DNA of 64,000 nucleotides from Tectiglobus diatomicola (lineage in GTDB: Bacteria > Pseudomonadota > Alphaproteobacteria > Rhizobiales > Hyphomicrobiaceae), in assembly GCA_039583345.1 (NCBI GenBank), contig JAZDSJ010000001.1, positions 62,001-126,000 of the forward strand, written 5' to 3'. Shown piece by piece: positions 10,227 through 20,413 of the stretch. Position 1 is the stretch's first letter. The number at the start of each line of letters is the position of its first letter. The translations under genes and the position numbers were made by a program. The notes under the pieces are model-generated. The model made no database searches. It had not been told where the DNA came from and was given only the letters and a program-made list of their open reading frames with translations.

Positions 10227-10567
10227 TGATATCTGCTTAAAAACTACTTTCAATTAAATGCATTAGCTATGGATGAGTTCAGTTTAGCTGATGTGTAAAG
10301 TAAATAACCAAAGCATATCGGGGAGACTGCTCCAAAAAAATCTTTGCATTACACAACCAAACAATTTTACAATAGTTTAATATTTAAAATCCCTATAAAC
10401 TGAAGATTTAGGCTTTGTCACCACTTAAATCTTGATTTGTGGTATGTAACCATGATCTGGCTCAAGTCTAAATTAATTGGCATGACTATTTAAGAAATAC
10501 GGTATCCCTTAAATAATGACACCGAAATCTTTCCGTTGTGCCTGGGGCGTTAGAAGGCAGAAACTTA
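10227..10567. other. intergenic spacer
   Basis: A 340-base spacer between tex and the DeaD-like gene in the same direction. No structured element was recognised. Confidence 0.4.
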
Positions 10568-12376
10568 ATGATCGAATTTGATGGCGTCGTTCCGGCGCTA
10601 CGTGACGCGATGATTGCGCGTAACTATAACAAATTAACACCTGTACAAAAGGCTGTTCTCGAGCCGAAACTAGGAAATTCTGATGTATTAGTATCGGCAC
10701 AAACAGGTTCCGGAAAAACAATTGCATTTGGACTTGCCATTTCAGAAACACTCCTTTCAGGAAACAACTCATTTCAAAAAGCGAATGCACCATTAGCACT
10801 TATAGTGGCACCTACGAGAGAATTAGCTTTACAAATCAAGCGAGAATTTGATTGGTTATATGCTAGGACTGGAGCCGTGATCGGCTCATGTGTCGGAGGT
10901 ATGGATATGCGTGCAGAAAGGCGTCTGCTAGAAAAAGGTACACATATTGTTGTAGGAACACCAGGACGTTTGAAAGATCATATTCAACGTTGTTCTCTAG
11001 ATATATCCAACATTAATGCTGTTGTACTTGATGAAGCTGATGAAATGCTAGACCTGGGCTTCCGAGATGATTTAGAGTTCATACTAGCAGCAACACCAAC
11101 GGATAGACGTACACTTTTATTTTCTGCTACAGTATCTCATGGCATTGCACAACTCGCACGAAAGTATCAACGCGATGCTGTTCGCATCTCAACTACAACA
11201 GATAAAGAACCCCATAGTGACATTGAATACAGAATTCTGGTTGCTGCAGCGAGTGATCGAGAAAACGCTATCGTGAACGTACTACGATTCTATGAGGCTC
11301 AAAATACTATTATCTTTTGCGCTACCCGTGCTACCGTAAGCCACATTACATCACGCTTTAGGAATAGAGGCTTTTCCGTAGTAGCGTTATCAGGCGAGTT
11401 AACTCAAACCGAGCGCTCTCACGCATTACAAGCTATGCGTGATGGACGTGCTCGCATTTGTGTTGCTACGGATGTAGCGGCTCGTGGAATCGATCTGCCA
11501 AACCTTGAGCTAGTTATTCATGCGGACCTACCTACAAATGCGGAAACTCTTTTACATCGTAGTGGTCGAACAGGGCGGGCTGGACGTAAGGGAGTGAGTA
11601 TTTTAGTCGTTCCACGAAATAAACACAGGGTTGCAGAACGCTTGCTTTCTAACACAAAAATATCTGCAACATGGGGACGCCCACCTTCAGCTCAAGACAT
11701 TATAGAGCGGGATAACGAGCGTTTGTTATCTCATAAATCATTTGAGAAAAAAAATCAAAACGACGATTGTGAACTCGTTCAGAAACTTTTGTCCCGATAC
11801 AGTGCTGAAGAAGTTGCCAGAGCTTTCATATCTACCATTCGTCAAGGACAATCATCCCCTGAAGAATTACAAGTTGTGGATATTCCAGAACAGCGCCCAC
11901 GTAAATCAAGAGAAAATTTCTCTAACAGTGCGTGGTTCGCACTTTCAATAGGGCGAAAACAAAGCGCTGAGCCCGGGTGGCTTTTGCCACTTTTGTGCAA
12001 GGCGGGTCAACTCACAAAGTCTGACATAGGTGCAATAAAAATACAACAAGAAGAAACTTTTGTTGAGATTAATGCTACCCGTGTAGATTTATTTTTGAAG
12101 AATTTAGGACCGACTAGAACGCTACAAAAAAATATTCGTATTAGACCTCTTTTGTCCGCCCCAGATTTGAACAAAGATAAATTATATAGGCGAAATTTTT
12201 CAGATTCTCAACGTAATTTCTCCAAGCGTAAAGTCCGTTCGCAATCAAAATCCACGGCTGAAACAAAATCTGATAAACCCACGAATATGAAATCGAATAC
12301 TTCAAAGCAAACATCCAAATCTCAAAAAAGCCAAAATAAATCAGAGTTTATTGAAAATATTGCTTTTGCGAAATAA
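10568..12376 (+). CDS. deaD: DEAD-box RNA helicase with DbpA-type RNA-binding domain (DeaD/CsdA-like)
   Basis: An ATP-dependent RNA helicase of ~602 residues with TPVQKAVLEP (Q motif), AQTGSGKT (I), PTRELA (Ia), TPGRL (Ib), DEADEMLDLGF (II), SAT (III), IIFCATR (IV), ATDVAARGIDLP (V) and HRSGRTGRAGRKG (VI). Residues ~455-515 (SAWFALSIGRKQSAEPGWLLPLL through VEINATRVDLFL) form the DbpA/CsdA RNA-binding fold. The last 80 residues are a Lys/Ser/Thr/Gln-rich disordered tail. I chose the ATG at 10568 because MIEFDGVVPALRDA is the usual family N-terminus; an in-frame GTG at 10538 would add ten residues. It probably acts in ribosome assembly and RNA decay. With the RhlE-like gene this makes two DEAD-box helicases within 7 kb. 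Confidence 0.9.
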   Translation: MIEFDGVVPALRDAMIARNYNKLTPVQKAVLEPKLGNSDVLVSAQTGSGKTIAFGLAISETLLSGNNSFQKANAPLALIVAPTRELALQIKREFDWLYARTGAVIGSCVGGMDMRAERRLLEKGTHIVVGTPGRLKDHIQRCSLDISNINAVVLDEADEMLDLGFRDDLEFILAATPTDRRTLLFSATVSHGIAQLARKYQRDAVRISTTTDKEPHSDIEYRILVAAASDRENAIVNVLRFYEAQNTIIFCATRATVSHITSRFRNRGFSVVALSGELTQTERSHALQAMRDGRARICVATDVAARGIDLPNLELVIHADLPTNAETLLHRSGRTGRAGRKGVSILVVPRNKHRVAERLLSNTKISATWGRPPSAQDIIERDNERLLSHKSFEKKNQNDDCELVQKLLSRYSAEEVARAFISTIRQGQSSPEELQVVDIPEQRPRKSRENFSNSAWFALSIGRKQSAEPGWLLPLLCKAGQLTKSDIGAIKIQQEETFVEINATRVDLFLKNLGPTRTLQKNIRIRPLLSAPDLNKDKLYRRNFSDSQRNFSKRKVRSQSKSTAETKSDKPTNMKSNTSKQTSKSQKSQNKSEFIENIAFAK

Positions 12377-13589
12377 TTAGAAATAGTTTTCTTTAAAAAA
12401 GAATTTATTGACTTTCTTCGATTGTGTACGACTTAATTAGGCTTGCTAAATAATACTAGGATAATTATTGCAAGCCTCTGAAGAAGTCGTCTAGTAATTT
12501 TCTTATGAGCTATAAGAAATATGGAAGGAAGATGCTATTTCAATCAATTCTACATATTTGAATACTACTCATTACCATTAATCAGTTTGGAGGCACCCTT
12601 GTAATACTTTCCTTTCCATAAACGGGTAAAATTATACAAAAGGCTAAATTAAGATCACCTACTTTAACAATGGCTTTTGTATTAAGTAAATTTCAGCAGT
12701 CTAACAGACTTATACAATTACATGTGTTTCAAATCCTTAGTGTAACTTAGTCTGCTGAGATCCTAGAGACAAATTCGATTGTCCTCTAAGGTATAGTTTG
12801 GTTTTTAACCATGATTACAATCATAAAAATGACTATTTTAAATGTCATAGATATAGGTAGGCTATTTATACGATTATTTATTAACAAATTATGCTTCTTT
12901 AAAAAGAAGTGTACATTCTAAATTATTTAAGAAATCTTAGCAGGTCCTCATTACTCGTAGTTCTAACTTTAAACGTTATTTGTGCATCATACTTCTGTGA
13001 GCAAGCATCTAGAGTTTTCCTAGCACGTTCTGTTTTTAAATGTGATACTTGATTATTCAAAATCCTTGTTGAAGCAATTCAGACCTCAAAATAATCTCCA
13101 TAATTGGTTTAAAATTGAATACTAAAAACTTTTTAAATTGATGAATGGAAAATGACTTACTGGTCACAATCACAGGCCTAATAACAAAATAGTATATTAG
13201 GTGACATTTTATTTTTTAAAAAAAGTGAGAGAGTTTGAGATGCGCGTGACCAAATACTAGAAAGCTCTAGAGAAAAAATCTCGCAATAGCCAATTAACTA
13301 AACAGACAAATTTGTCTAGTTAAAATAGTTAGTCGTTTATTCAACATATATTCGTTGCCATCAATTTGGTATGTATTTGAACATAGAACAATATTTGGAA
13401 TTCACAATCACTTAGAAAATTCATATGTACCAAGAGCAAAAAACGTCTAATTTGATGCCCTTGGACAAAGCTTACTAAATATGGTGATTTATCAAAACTT
13501 TATGATTTCTGTCGTAACCTGAAATTAAATTATTAATTACCTTCCGAAAATGTTGCGTTCTGAACGCTTGAATATTAATTTTTAATAGC
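12377..13589. other. 1.2 kb non-coding gap
   Basis: There is no open frame of note between the convergent helicase and DAHP synthase genes. A weak hairpin (TTCTTT/AAAGAA, ~12894-12908) is the only structure noticed. It is presumably the ground-down remains of former genes, but no motif is left that I can assign. Confidence 0.55.
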
Positions 13590-14984
13590 TTAGCAAATTA
13601 TTTCTGTGAAATTGCAATCTGGTGATATTCGTCTAGTGCGTGTTTGCTTTAAGCGTTCGGCTATTAGAAACGCAAGCTCTAGAGCCTGACCAGCATTCAA
13701 CCTTGGATCGCAATGTGTATGGTAGCGATTGTGCAAATCACCATCAGTTATCAACTGTGCTCCACCTGTGCATTCCGTTACATCTTTACCGGTCATTTCC
13801 ACATGAATACCGCCAGCATGTGTTCCTTCTGCAGCGTGCACATCAAAAAAGCCGTTGACTTCGTCAAGGATGTGCTCGAATGGACGTGTCTTGTAGCCGG
13901 TTCTAGATGTTAGAGTATTACCATGCATCGGATCACATGACCAGATTACTTTTTTATTTTCTTTTTTCACAGCCTGGATCAATCTTGGAAGAAGACTTCT
14001 TACCTTATCGTAACCAAAACGACAGATAAGAGTTAGGCGGCCTGGTTCGTTTTCTGAATTAAGAGTAGAAATAAGTTTAATCAGGTTATCTGGTTCCAGA
14101 TTAGGGCCACATTTTAACCCAATCGGATTCTTTATACCGCGACAATATTCAATATGAGCGTGATCCAGTTGTCTAGTTCGTTCGCCGATCCAAACAAAAT
14201 GTCCGGAAGTTGAATAGTAATCACCTGAAAGTGAATCAACACGGGTCAGTGCTTGTTCATAACCCAATAGAAGAGCTTCATGACTTGTATAAAATGGAAT
14301 TTGGCTTAAGGCCTGTGTGTTGTTTGAGGTTAGACCACACGCATAAATGAAATCTAAAGCTTCAGTAATACGATCTGCCAGCTCCTGATAATGATAACTT
14401 TGCGGGCTATCTGCAAGAAAACTCAGTGTCCATTGATGAACGCGATCCAAATCAGCAAAACCACCTATTGAAAAAGCACGAATCAGATTCAAAGTAGAAG
14501 CTGACTGACGATAGGCCTGCAATTGACGATCAGGTTCCGGTTCGCGAATCTCAGCATTAAATTCTGAACCATTAATTATATCACCACGATAACTAGGTAA
14601 CTCAATATCACCTTTTTTCTCAAAAGGAGATGAACGCGGTTTAGCAAATTGTCCTGCGATTCGACCGACCTTCACTACTGGCACTCCACCCGCGTAAGTA
14701 AGAACAACTGCCATTTGTAAAAAGATACGAAAAAAATCACGAATATTATCGGCATGATGCTCTACAAAACTTTCTGCGCAGTCACCGCCTTGTAATAAAA
14801 AACCTTTTCCCTCAGATACTTGAGCAAGTGTATTTTTAAGTTTTCTAGCCTCACCCGCAAAAACTAAAGGAGCAAAGCTCGTTAGTTTTTTTTCAACATT
14901 CGCTAGTGCATCTTGATCACGATATTCAGGAATCTGGACAATCGGTTTCGATCTCCAGCTATCGGGGCTCCAGGCAGCCGCCAT
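13590..14984 (-). CDS. aroG: class II 3-deoxy-7-phosphoheptulonate (DAHP) synthase
   Basis: This enzyme condenses phosphoenolpyruvate and erythrose-4-phosphate, the first step of the shikimate pathway. The ~464 residues match the class II (plant-like) type: AAWSPDSWRSKP at the start, LQGGDCAESF (~70, active-site Cys), VGRIAGQFAKPRS, LLGYEQALTRVDS, WIGERTRQLD, RGIKNPIGLKCGP, WSCDPMHGNT (metal/substrate His) and GGIHVEMTGKDVTEC near the C-terminus. I start it at the ATG at 14984 because AAGGAG lies seven bases upstream and MAAAWSPDSW is the family start; an upstream in-frame ATG at 15014 would add ten residues. A long perfect hairpin lies ~75 bases upstream of the start. The gene is alone, with large gaps on both sides. 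Confidence 0.94.
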   Translation of the reverse strand: MAAAWSPDSWRSKPIVQIPEYRDQDALANVEKKLTSFAPLVFAGEARKLKNTLAQVSEGKGFLLQGGDCAESFVEHHADNIRDFFRIFLQMAVVLTYAGGVPVVKVGRIAGQFAKPRSSPFEKKGDIELPSYRGDIINGSEFNAEIREPEPDRQLQAYRQSASTLNLIRAFSIGGFADLDRVHQWTLSFLADSPQSYHYQELADRITEALDFIYACGLTSNNTQALSQIPFYTSHEALLLGYEQALTRVDSLSGDYYSTSGHFVWIGERTRQLDHAHIEYCRGIKNPIGLKCGPNLEPDNLIKLISTLNSENEPGRLTLICRFGYDKVRSLLPRLIQAVKKENKKVIWSCDPMHGNTLTSRTGYKTRPFEHILDEVNGFFDVHAAEGTHAGGIHVEMTGKDVTECTGGAQLITDGDLHNRYHTHCDPRLNAGQALELAFLIAERLKQTRTRRISPDCNFTEIIC

Positions 14985-15020
14985 ATTCTTCTCCTTAGGC
15001 TTATTTGTTCTCATATTAGT

Positions 15021-15048
15021 CAGAGCTTATGTATGTATACATGCTCTG
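15021..15048. repeat. imperfect inverted repeat upstream of aroG
   Basis: CAGAGC at 15021-15026 pairs with GCTCTG at 15043-15048, and an inner palindromic ATGTATACAT-like core continues the symmetry. It lies in the presumed leader of the minus-strand DAHP synthase gene, next to a second, stronger hairpin. Confidence 0.5.
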
Positions 15049-15057
15049 CGTTCTTAT

Positions 15058-15099
15058 AACCCAAATTATAAGCATTAAACTATGCTTATAATTTGGGTT
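15058..15099. repeat. perfect 18-bp inverted repeat with 6-base loop
   Basis: The arm at 15058-15075 (AACCCAAATTATAAGCAT) is exactly complementary to 15082-15099, separated by TAAACT. It is one of the longest perfect hairpins I noticed in the window. On the + strand the second arm is followed by a T-rich run (15105-15121), as in an intrinsic terminator; on the minus strand it would form part of the aroG 5' region. Terminator, attenuator or relic cannot be separated by eye. Confidence 0.7.
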
Positions 15100-16859
15100 C
15101 ACGCTTGTTTTCAGTTTTTTTGTAAGCTATCTAATAGGAAAGTCTGCATAATTCCAAGATACTTGAATATAGAGTTAATTATTATATAAATTTATACATT
15201 AAACATGGACAAGCTCTGCAATAAGCTTGTTTAATAATCTTAAGCCAACTATTCAATATAAGATCATAGAGATTTCTCCTCATTTAAGATATAAAGCATA
15301 ATTAACTTCGACGGTCTGCACTTAACATCATGTTTTGAATCAGACTGCTCTCTCGTTTTTGACTTCAATCAAGTAAACACTCTATCCTGTTTAAGTAAGT
15401 TTATATTAATGGTAATGATATTAGTGCTTGTACGACTTCAAAAGTCGCTTTAGAAAAACATCTTTACAATAATAAAAGCTGTAATAGCTCTAAACTTTTT
15501 CGGTGAATATTTATATCTCAAATGCAGATGCTTTTTTAGGTTTGGTAAATGACACAGAAACACTTAACGCTAGTAGACCGTAAAACATTAATTATATCGG
15601 AAAAAATTTAGCAGAGGCTTATTGCGATATTGTACTAATGCAAAATATTACCAGAATATTGAAATATTATTTTGTGCCCAATCATTCAAATCAAATTAAA
15701 CTTTCATAAGGCTAGAGGTATGATAAAATCATGGGCCAGTTAAAATAGATCGAACCTTAGCTTGAGTTAAAGTACCTATCTCCTAATACAAACTGAATGT
15801 ACCGACTTTTTTTGCCTATAAATAACTGGTGAAATACAAAATCTTACGATACCAGCTCAAAATTGAGAATAAAATTTTACGAACTCCACATAGAAAAATG
15901 CTCAAATGACATAATATATCTAGCTTTACTTTTACATTAAAATAAATGTAAAAAGAGCAAAAAACTTCAGAGCATAATTCATTATTGCTATAATCGTTAT
16001 TATAAACCAGCTGAAAAAACTAATAGACATTAAAACTACGAGAAATGAAGCTTTAGTACAAATGTAAATAGACAGAAATTAAAAGCAATTTTATGTTTTT
16101 TTACAAATTGCCCTGAGAATAACTTACATCCTTACAACTAAGATATAGTAATATTTATGGATTTTCTTAACAACTCTTAAACTAATCTCGAAGAACGCGA
16201 AAATTATACATATTTCTTAGCATCAAGGTAATTTCTAAATTATCATTACTCACTATAGGTCCTCTCAATAAGCCTGTTCTAATAAGTATAGTCAGCATAA
16301 AAAAGTTATTTAAAAGCTGCATACGAATAATTACATGATGTCTCTAGTGAGAGCTGCACGGACCTTTTAGTATAGCCTCTCATTCTTACCTAAAAACAGA
16401 TGCGACTGAGATAGAGTTTTCAACATTCATTGGGAGAAAAAATCATAGTTATCTACTACATAACAACAAAATTCTTCTAAATCACCCTGCCCACTATCTA
16501 GTATTTACTAACTATAGAGGTAGTAAAGTTGTAGTGGTACTACCAAACTAGCGTGCCAATCTGTAAGAAGTTTACACTTCTCAGTAAAAATAGTTGTATC
16601 TACTGAATCTCTAGAAACATTCTCTTTTTCATATTTAAATATTTACCTTGTCGATGTTATTTCTAATGCAGCATTAACGAAATCTTATGAAGCTTATTTT
16701 GATGAACTTAGGTAGTATATATAGATACAAACTTCTTAGCTGTTAAATTCTTAAAAGTCATTCAGCATATTTAAGCTTGTAAAAGGGCTAGGTGTGAAAA
16801 CTTGCCTATAAATTTAAATCTATCTATATCCGTTCTCAAAAATAAAGGAGAAATTAACT
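15100..16859. other. 1.8 kb non-coding gap
   Basis: The largest gap in the window. In some relatives glutathione reductase neighbours class II DAHP synthase; I searched both strands for FAD-binding and CVNVGC-like stretches and found none. A short GGTAGT/ACTACC inverted repeat occurs near 16520. A good ribosome-binding site for the CBS gene marks its right end. Confidence 0.5.
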
Positions 16860-17297
16860 ATGAAATTAAAAATTAAAGCAATTATAAATGAAAAAGCATC
16901 TACTATCTACTCGGTATCACCCGACAACACTGTATATGATGCATTAAAGCTTATGGCTGAAGCAAATATAGGGGCTTTGTTAGTAAAAGTGAACGATAGG
17001 GTTGTAGGGATAATAAGTGAGCGTGATTACGCGCGTAAAATTATTTTACAACAAAAATCATCCCCGGAAACAAAAGTCTCAGAAATTATGTCGTCCAAAA
17101 TCTTAACAATATCACCCGAGCAAACTGTAGATGAGGCCATGTTGATGATGACTAACAAAAATATTCGCCACTTACCTGTAATAGACGAAGATGACCGGTT
17201 GGTCGGGATAGTATCGATAGGCGATCTTGTTAAGACAGTGATTGAAAGCCAAAAACAAGTCATAAAGCATTTAGAAAACTACATAAAAGGAAACTGA
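16860..17297 (+). CDS. tandem CBS-domain protein
   Basis: A 145-residue protein made almost entirely of two CBS motifs. The first is at ~residues 8-65 (TIYSVSPDNTVYDALKLM ... GIISERDYARKI), the second at ~75-135 (ILTISPEQTVDEAMLMM ... RHLPVIDEDDRLVGIVSIGDL). Paired CBS domains form a Bateman module that binds adenosine nucleotides and usually regulates a partner protein. Stand-alone proteins of this type are common in alphaproteobacteria and their partners are mostly unknown. AAAGGAG lies about eight bases upstream of the ATG. It is convergent with egtD. Confidence 0.9.
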   Translation: MKLKIKAIINEKASTIYSVSPDNTVYDALKLMAEANIGALLVKVNDRVVGIISERDYARKIILQQKSSPETKVSEIMSSKILTISPEQTVDEAMLMMTNKNIRHLPVIDEDDRLVGIVSIGDLVKTVIESQKQVIKHLENYIKGN

Positions 17298-17342
17298 TCA
17301 AAAAATACTAAAATCAATTTCCTAGATTAAGCGGAATATTTT

Positions 17343-18299
17343 TTATTCAGAAATAAGGCTGTGGACAGAAAAAAGATTGTCCGCATCCGTCCATACATTA
17401 ACTGGACTCCAGCCAGCTTCTCTAACCAGCTTACGAAATTTTTCTACAGTATACTTGTACGAATTCTCGGTATGGATAGTTTCACCTTTATAAAAGCTAA
17501 AGTTCTTATCTCCTACTCTTACTAACTGTTTGTCTAGACATTGAAGGTGCATTTCAATCCGTTGCAAATTAGAGTTATATCTTGGCGAGTGCTTAAAAAA
17601 TTCAAGGTTAAAGTTACCGTTAAGTTCACGGTTGATCCGCTTTAAAATATTGAGATTGAAAGATGCAGTTACTTTATTAGCATCATCATAGGCTGCAATT
17701 AAGAGATCAGGATCTTTTACCAAATCTACCCCAATCAAAAGCTGACTCCCACGCCCCAGAATGCTAGCAAACGACCGTAATAGTTCTTTAGCCTGATCAG
17801 GTCTCCAATTTCCAATAGTTGAGCCAGGAAAAAATCCGACCCGTGGTGATTGCTCTGATGCTAATGAAGTAATATTGGTGCTGAAATCACCAACAAGTGG
17901 TATAATCTTAATACTTGGAAAAAGCGTTTTAAGACGATTTTCTGCATTTGCTAAAGCCGGCTCTGAAACATCGATTGGAACATAAGTAGAAATTTTTTGA
18001 GTTGCAGACAAAATAATCTCTGTCTTTGTACTAGAGCCTGAGCCAAACTCAACAAGCATTGTTCCCGAAGGCAAAGACTCAGCCCAATCACTAATACAAT
18101 TATTCAAAATACCGATTTCCGTACGTGCTTGATAGTATTCGTCAAGCATAGTAATTTCTTCAAACAACTCGCTACCGCGAGCATCATAAAGATATGATGT
18201 GGGCAGACTCTTTTGTTTCTCAGAGAGCCCTTCTTTTACTGCCTTAAGAAAAAGTCCTTGCTCAATACTTTCTTGCAATTTAGAAGATGTTTCATTCAT
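17343..18299 (-). CDS. egtD: L-histidine N-alpha-methyltransferase EgtD
   Basis: EgtD transfers three methyl groups from S-adenosylmethionine to histidine to give hercynine, the first step of ergothioneine synthesis. The 318 residues show LPTSYLYDARGSELFEEIT (~35), then YYQARTEIGIL, the SAM-binding LVEFGSGSSTKTE (~85), PIDVSEPAL, FFPGSTIGNW (~150), LLIGVDLVKD and a C-terminal HTENSYKYTVEKF (~275), all typical for the family. Length is normal (~320). Its ATG overlaps the stop of egtB in an ATGA, so the two are translationally coupled. This pairing with egtB supports ergothioneine rather than ovothiol, whose OvoA enzyme carries its own methyltransferase domain. Confidence 0.95.
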   Translation of the reverse strand: MNETSSKLQESIEQGLFLKAVKEGLSEKQKSLPTSYLYDARGSELFEEITMLDEYYQARTEIGILNNCISDWAESLPSGTMLVEFGSGSSTKTEIILSATQKISTYVPIDVSEPALANAENRLKTLFPSIKIIPLVGDFSTNITSLASEQSPRVGFFPGSTIGNWRPDQAKELLRSFASILGRGSQLLIGVDLVKDPDLLIAAYDDANKVTASFNLNILKRINRELNGNFNLEFFKHSPRYNSNLQRIEMHLQCLDKQLVRVGDKNFSFYKGETIHTENSYKYTVEKFRKLVREAGWSPVNVWTDADNLFSVHSLISE

Positions 18300-19537
18300 G
18301 TAATATTCTCCGCAAGCCTTAGCCCAGTAAATTGCCAGCGAGAGTCGGCGTAAAAGAAGTTACGATATGTAGCACGGCTATGTCCTAGAGTTGTTGCATG
18401 GGATGCCCCACGCAAAACATACTGATTGCACATGAATTTACCATTATACTCACCTACAGCACCTTTCTCAGGAACAAATCCAGGGTATGCTGCATAAGAA
18501 CTTGTGGTCCACTGCCAGACGTGGGAATACAATTGCTTTAACTCATATGGATACGCTTTGGCTGCCACCTCCCACTCGAATTCTGTTGGTAAACGTTTAC
18601 CAACCCAACGAGCAAATGCTTCAGCTTCATAATAGCTAATGTTTGAAACAGGAGCTCTTTTATGAACAGGATTCATACCAGCTAGTGTCATTTGGTACCA
18701 AAAATCACCAATTTTCTCCCAATATCCTGGAGCCTCCCAATTTTGAGAACGTACAGCGTACCAACCATCAGATAACCATAAGGTAGGTGTTTTATACGCG
18801 CCATCATTTATAAATTCAAGCCAATCTCCATTGGTGACTAGTTGATCGCACAATTTAAAGGGTTGTAACAAAGTAACATGTGATGGACACTCATTGTCAT
18901 AGTAAAAACCTTCCCCATCATGTCCAATCTCAACTATACCTACTTTCGGCATTAGCCAATCTGGTTTAGTGAAGCTATCTATCTCATGGTGTGAAACATA
19001 ACCCTTGTCGTACGCGGGACGCAGTGGATTAGAAGCAAACAAGCTAAGTATGTCTGTAAGAATAAGCTCTTGATGTTGTTGTTCGTGGTTTATACCTAGC
19101 TCTATTATCTCAATAACATCTTTAGGCAGTTCTAGTCTATAGTAATCAAATAAGTATGTCAGTCCCTCATCAACATGCCTACGATAGTCGCTCACTTTCT
19201 CGGCTGAAGGTCTAGTAAGCATACCCCGTAATGGTCGTGGATGACGAGGACCTGCGTGCTCATAATAAGAGTTAAAGCAAAAATGGAAAGTTTCATCAAA
19301 TCTTCTATAGGATTCAATATATTTCTCTAAAAGAAAAGCTTCAAAAAACCATGTAGTATGTCCAAGATGCCATTTTGTAGGACTTGCATCGCTCATAGCT
19401 TGCACTGTTTGATCCTCGGAACTCAATGGTTCCGTAAGTTTCTCAGTATACGCACGTACCTCAAATAGCCTAGATCTCAGAGATCTATCTGGAGATAACT
19501 TCTGCTCTTGTTTAACTTCAACATCTCTCGCAAACAT
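18296..19537 (-). CDS. egtB: hercynine sulfoxide synthase EgtB
   Basis: EgtB is the non-haem iron enzyme that joins a thiol donor (gamma-glutamylcysteine or cysteine) to hercynine with O2. The N-terminal DinB-like domain holds WHLGHTTWFFE (~56-66) and NHEQQHQELILTD (~150-162), giving the three-histidine iron site. The C-terminal sulfatase-modifying-factor-like domain shows APVSNISYYEAEAFARW, KRLPTEFEWEVAAKA, HVWQWTTSSYAAYPGF, GEYNGKFMCNQYVLRG and YRNFFYADSRWQFTGLRLAE. Between EVAAKA and HVWQW the spacing seems shorter than in homologues I remember, and the usual GDVWEW is SHVWQW; the fold core is otherwise intact. EgtC/EgtE for the later steps are not in the window. Confidence 0.94.
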   Translation of the reverse strand: MFARDVEVKQEQKLSPDRSLRSRLFEVRAYTEKLTEPLSSEDQTVQAMSDASPTKWHLGHTTWFFEAFLLEKYIESYRRFDETFHFCFNSYYEHAGPRHPRPLRGMLTRPSAEKVSDYRRHVDEGLTYLFDYYRLELPKDVIEIIELGINHEQQHQELILTDILSLFASNPLRPAYDKGYVSHHEIDSFTKPDWLMPKVGIVEIGHDGEGFYYDNECPSHVTLLQPFKLCDQLVTNGDWLEFINDGAYKTPTLWLSDGWYAVRSQNWEAPGYWEKIGDFWYQMTLAGMNPVHKRAPVSNISYYEAEAFARWVGKRLPTEFEWEVAAKAYPYELKQLYSHVWQWTTSSYAAYPGFVPEKGAVGEYNGKFMCNQYVLRGASHATTLGHSRATYRNFFYADSRWQFTGLRLAENIT

Positions 19538-20413
19538 TAAAAGAACCTACTTTAGAAAAGTCAACTTCGAACAATATGTTATATGTTAATATTTTAACTG
19601 TAAAGTGACCACTCTAAAGCTTAAATTCGTAAATCTAGTCTGCCTACTATATATCGTGCTTTACAAGAAAAAAAGAGACGTAAAATTTAAAAGCTTGAGC
19701 CTTGCGCTTTCATCTTTTATTTAATAGCAACACAAAGTCTCTTTTAATCAAAATTATCACTATAGATTTATTCTAACACTTCCTAGTTTGCAGCTAAATC
19801 ACATCAATAAAGTGGTGATAATTAAGTTTGTTATTTAATAATTCAGCTATGTTTTACGAGTCGATTTTCATTGCGTTATAAAGCAATGTTACTAACAAAA
19901 ACCAATAATTTAAGGTAAAACCTGCAAAACCTCTTTGATTGATTTCATTGGTAAAAACTTTTTTACTAAGCTTGCCCGATTGTTTTTTTAAATGTCATTT
20001 ATAGTTTACTAGACAAATTAATTTTCAAACCAATAATTCTCTTAAACAAAATTTAAAACTGAAAAGCAAATAGTTTAATATTCCAATGACTTTGGGTAAT
20101 GCTGCGTAGTGTCTTAAATATATCGCGTAGATACAAACTCTTTTTAGTGGAAATTACTTTCATGAGGAGATTTAAAGGGTTTCTAATTACCTAACCAAAA
20201 AATACATATAACTTAGCCAGATCATTAAATTGTAAGGGCGCAACATTATACATAATTTAAGCCTAATCGCAGAAAATGCGAATTTTAAGATTTTTAAACG
20301 ATCTTGACTGTGTAGTCGAAATTATAATTATCTTTCAAAAAGACGTATAAATACAATTAGTAATTGGATAATGATGACAAATTAAAATTATTCTTAAGAC
20401 GAATGGAAGGGTA
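19538..20413. other. non-coding gap with a hairpin and T-tract on the minus strand
   Basis: About 880 bases between ugd and egtB. The only structure seen is a nested inverted repeat at 19671-19745, listed separately. The ugd stop is 670 bases away from it, so it is not an ordinary ugd terminator. Confidence 0.5.
19664..19745 (-). terminator. possible intrinsic terminator or small-RNA 3' end
   Basis: Read on the minus strand, AAAAGAGAC (19745-19737) pairs with GTCTCTTTT (19679-19671), and an inner AAAGC/GCTTT hairpin lies within the loop. The outer arm runs on into more T residues to ~19665. A paired stem ending in a U-tract suggests a terminator or the 3' end of a small RNA upstream of egtB. 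Confidence 0.35.
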
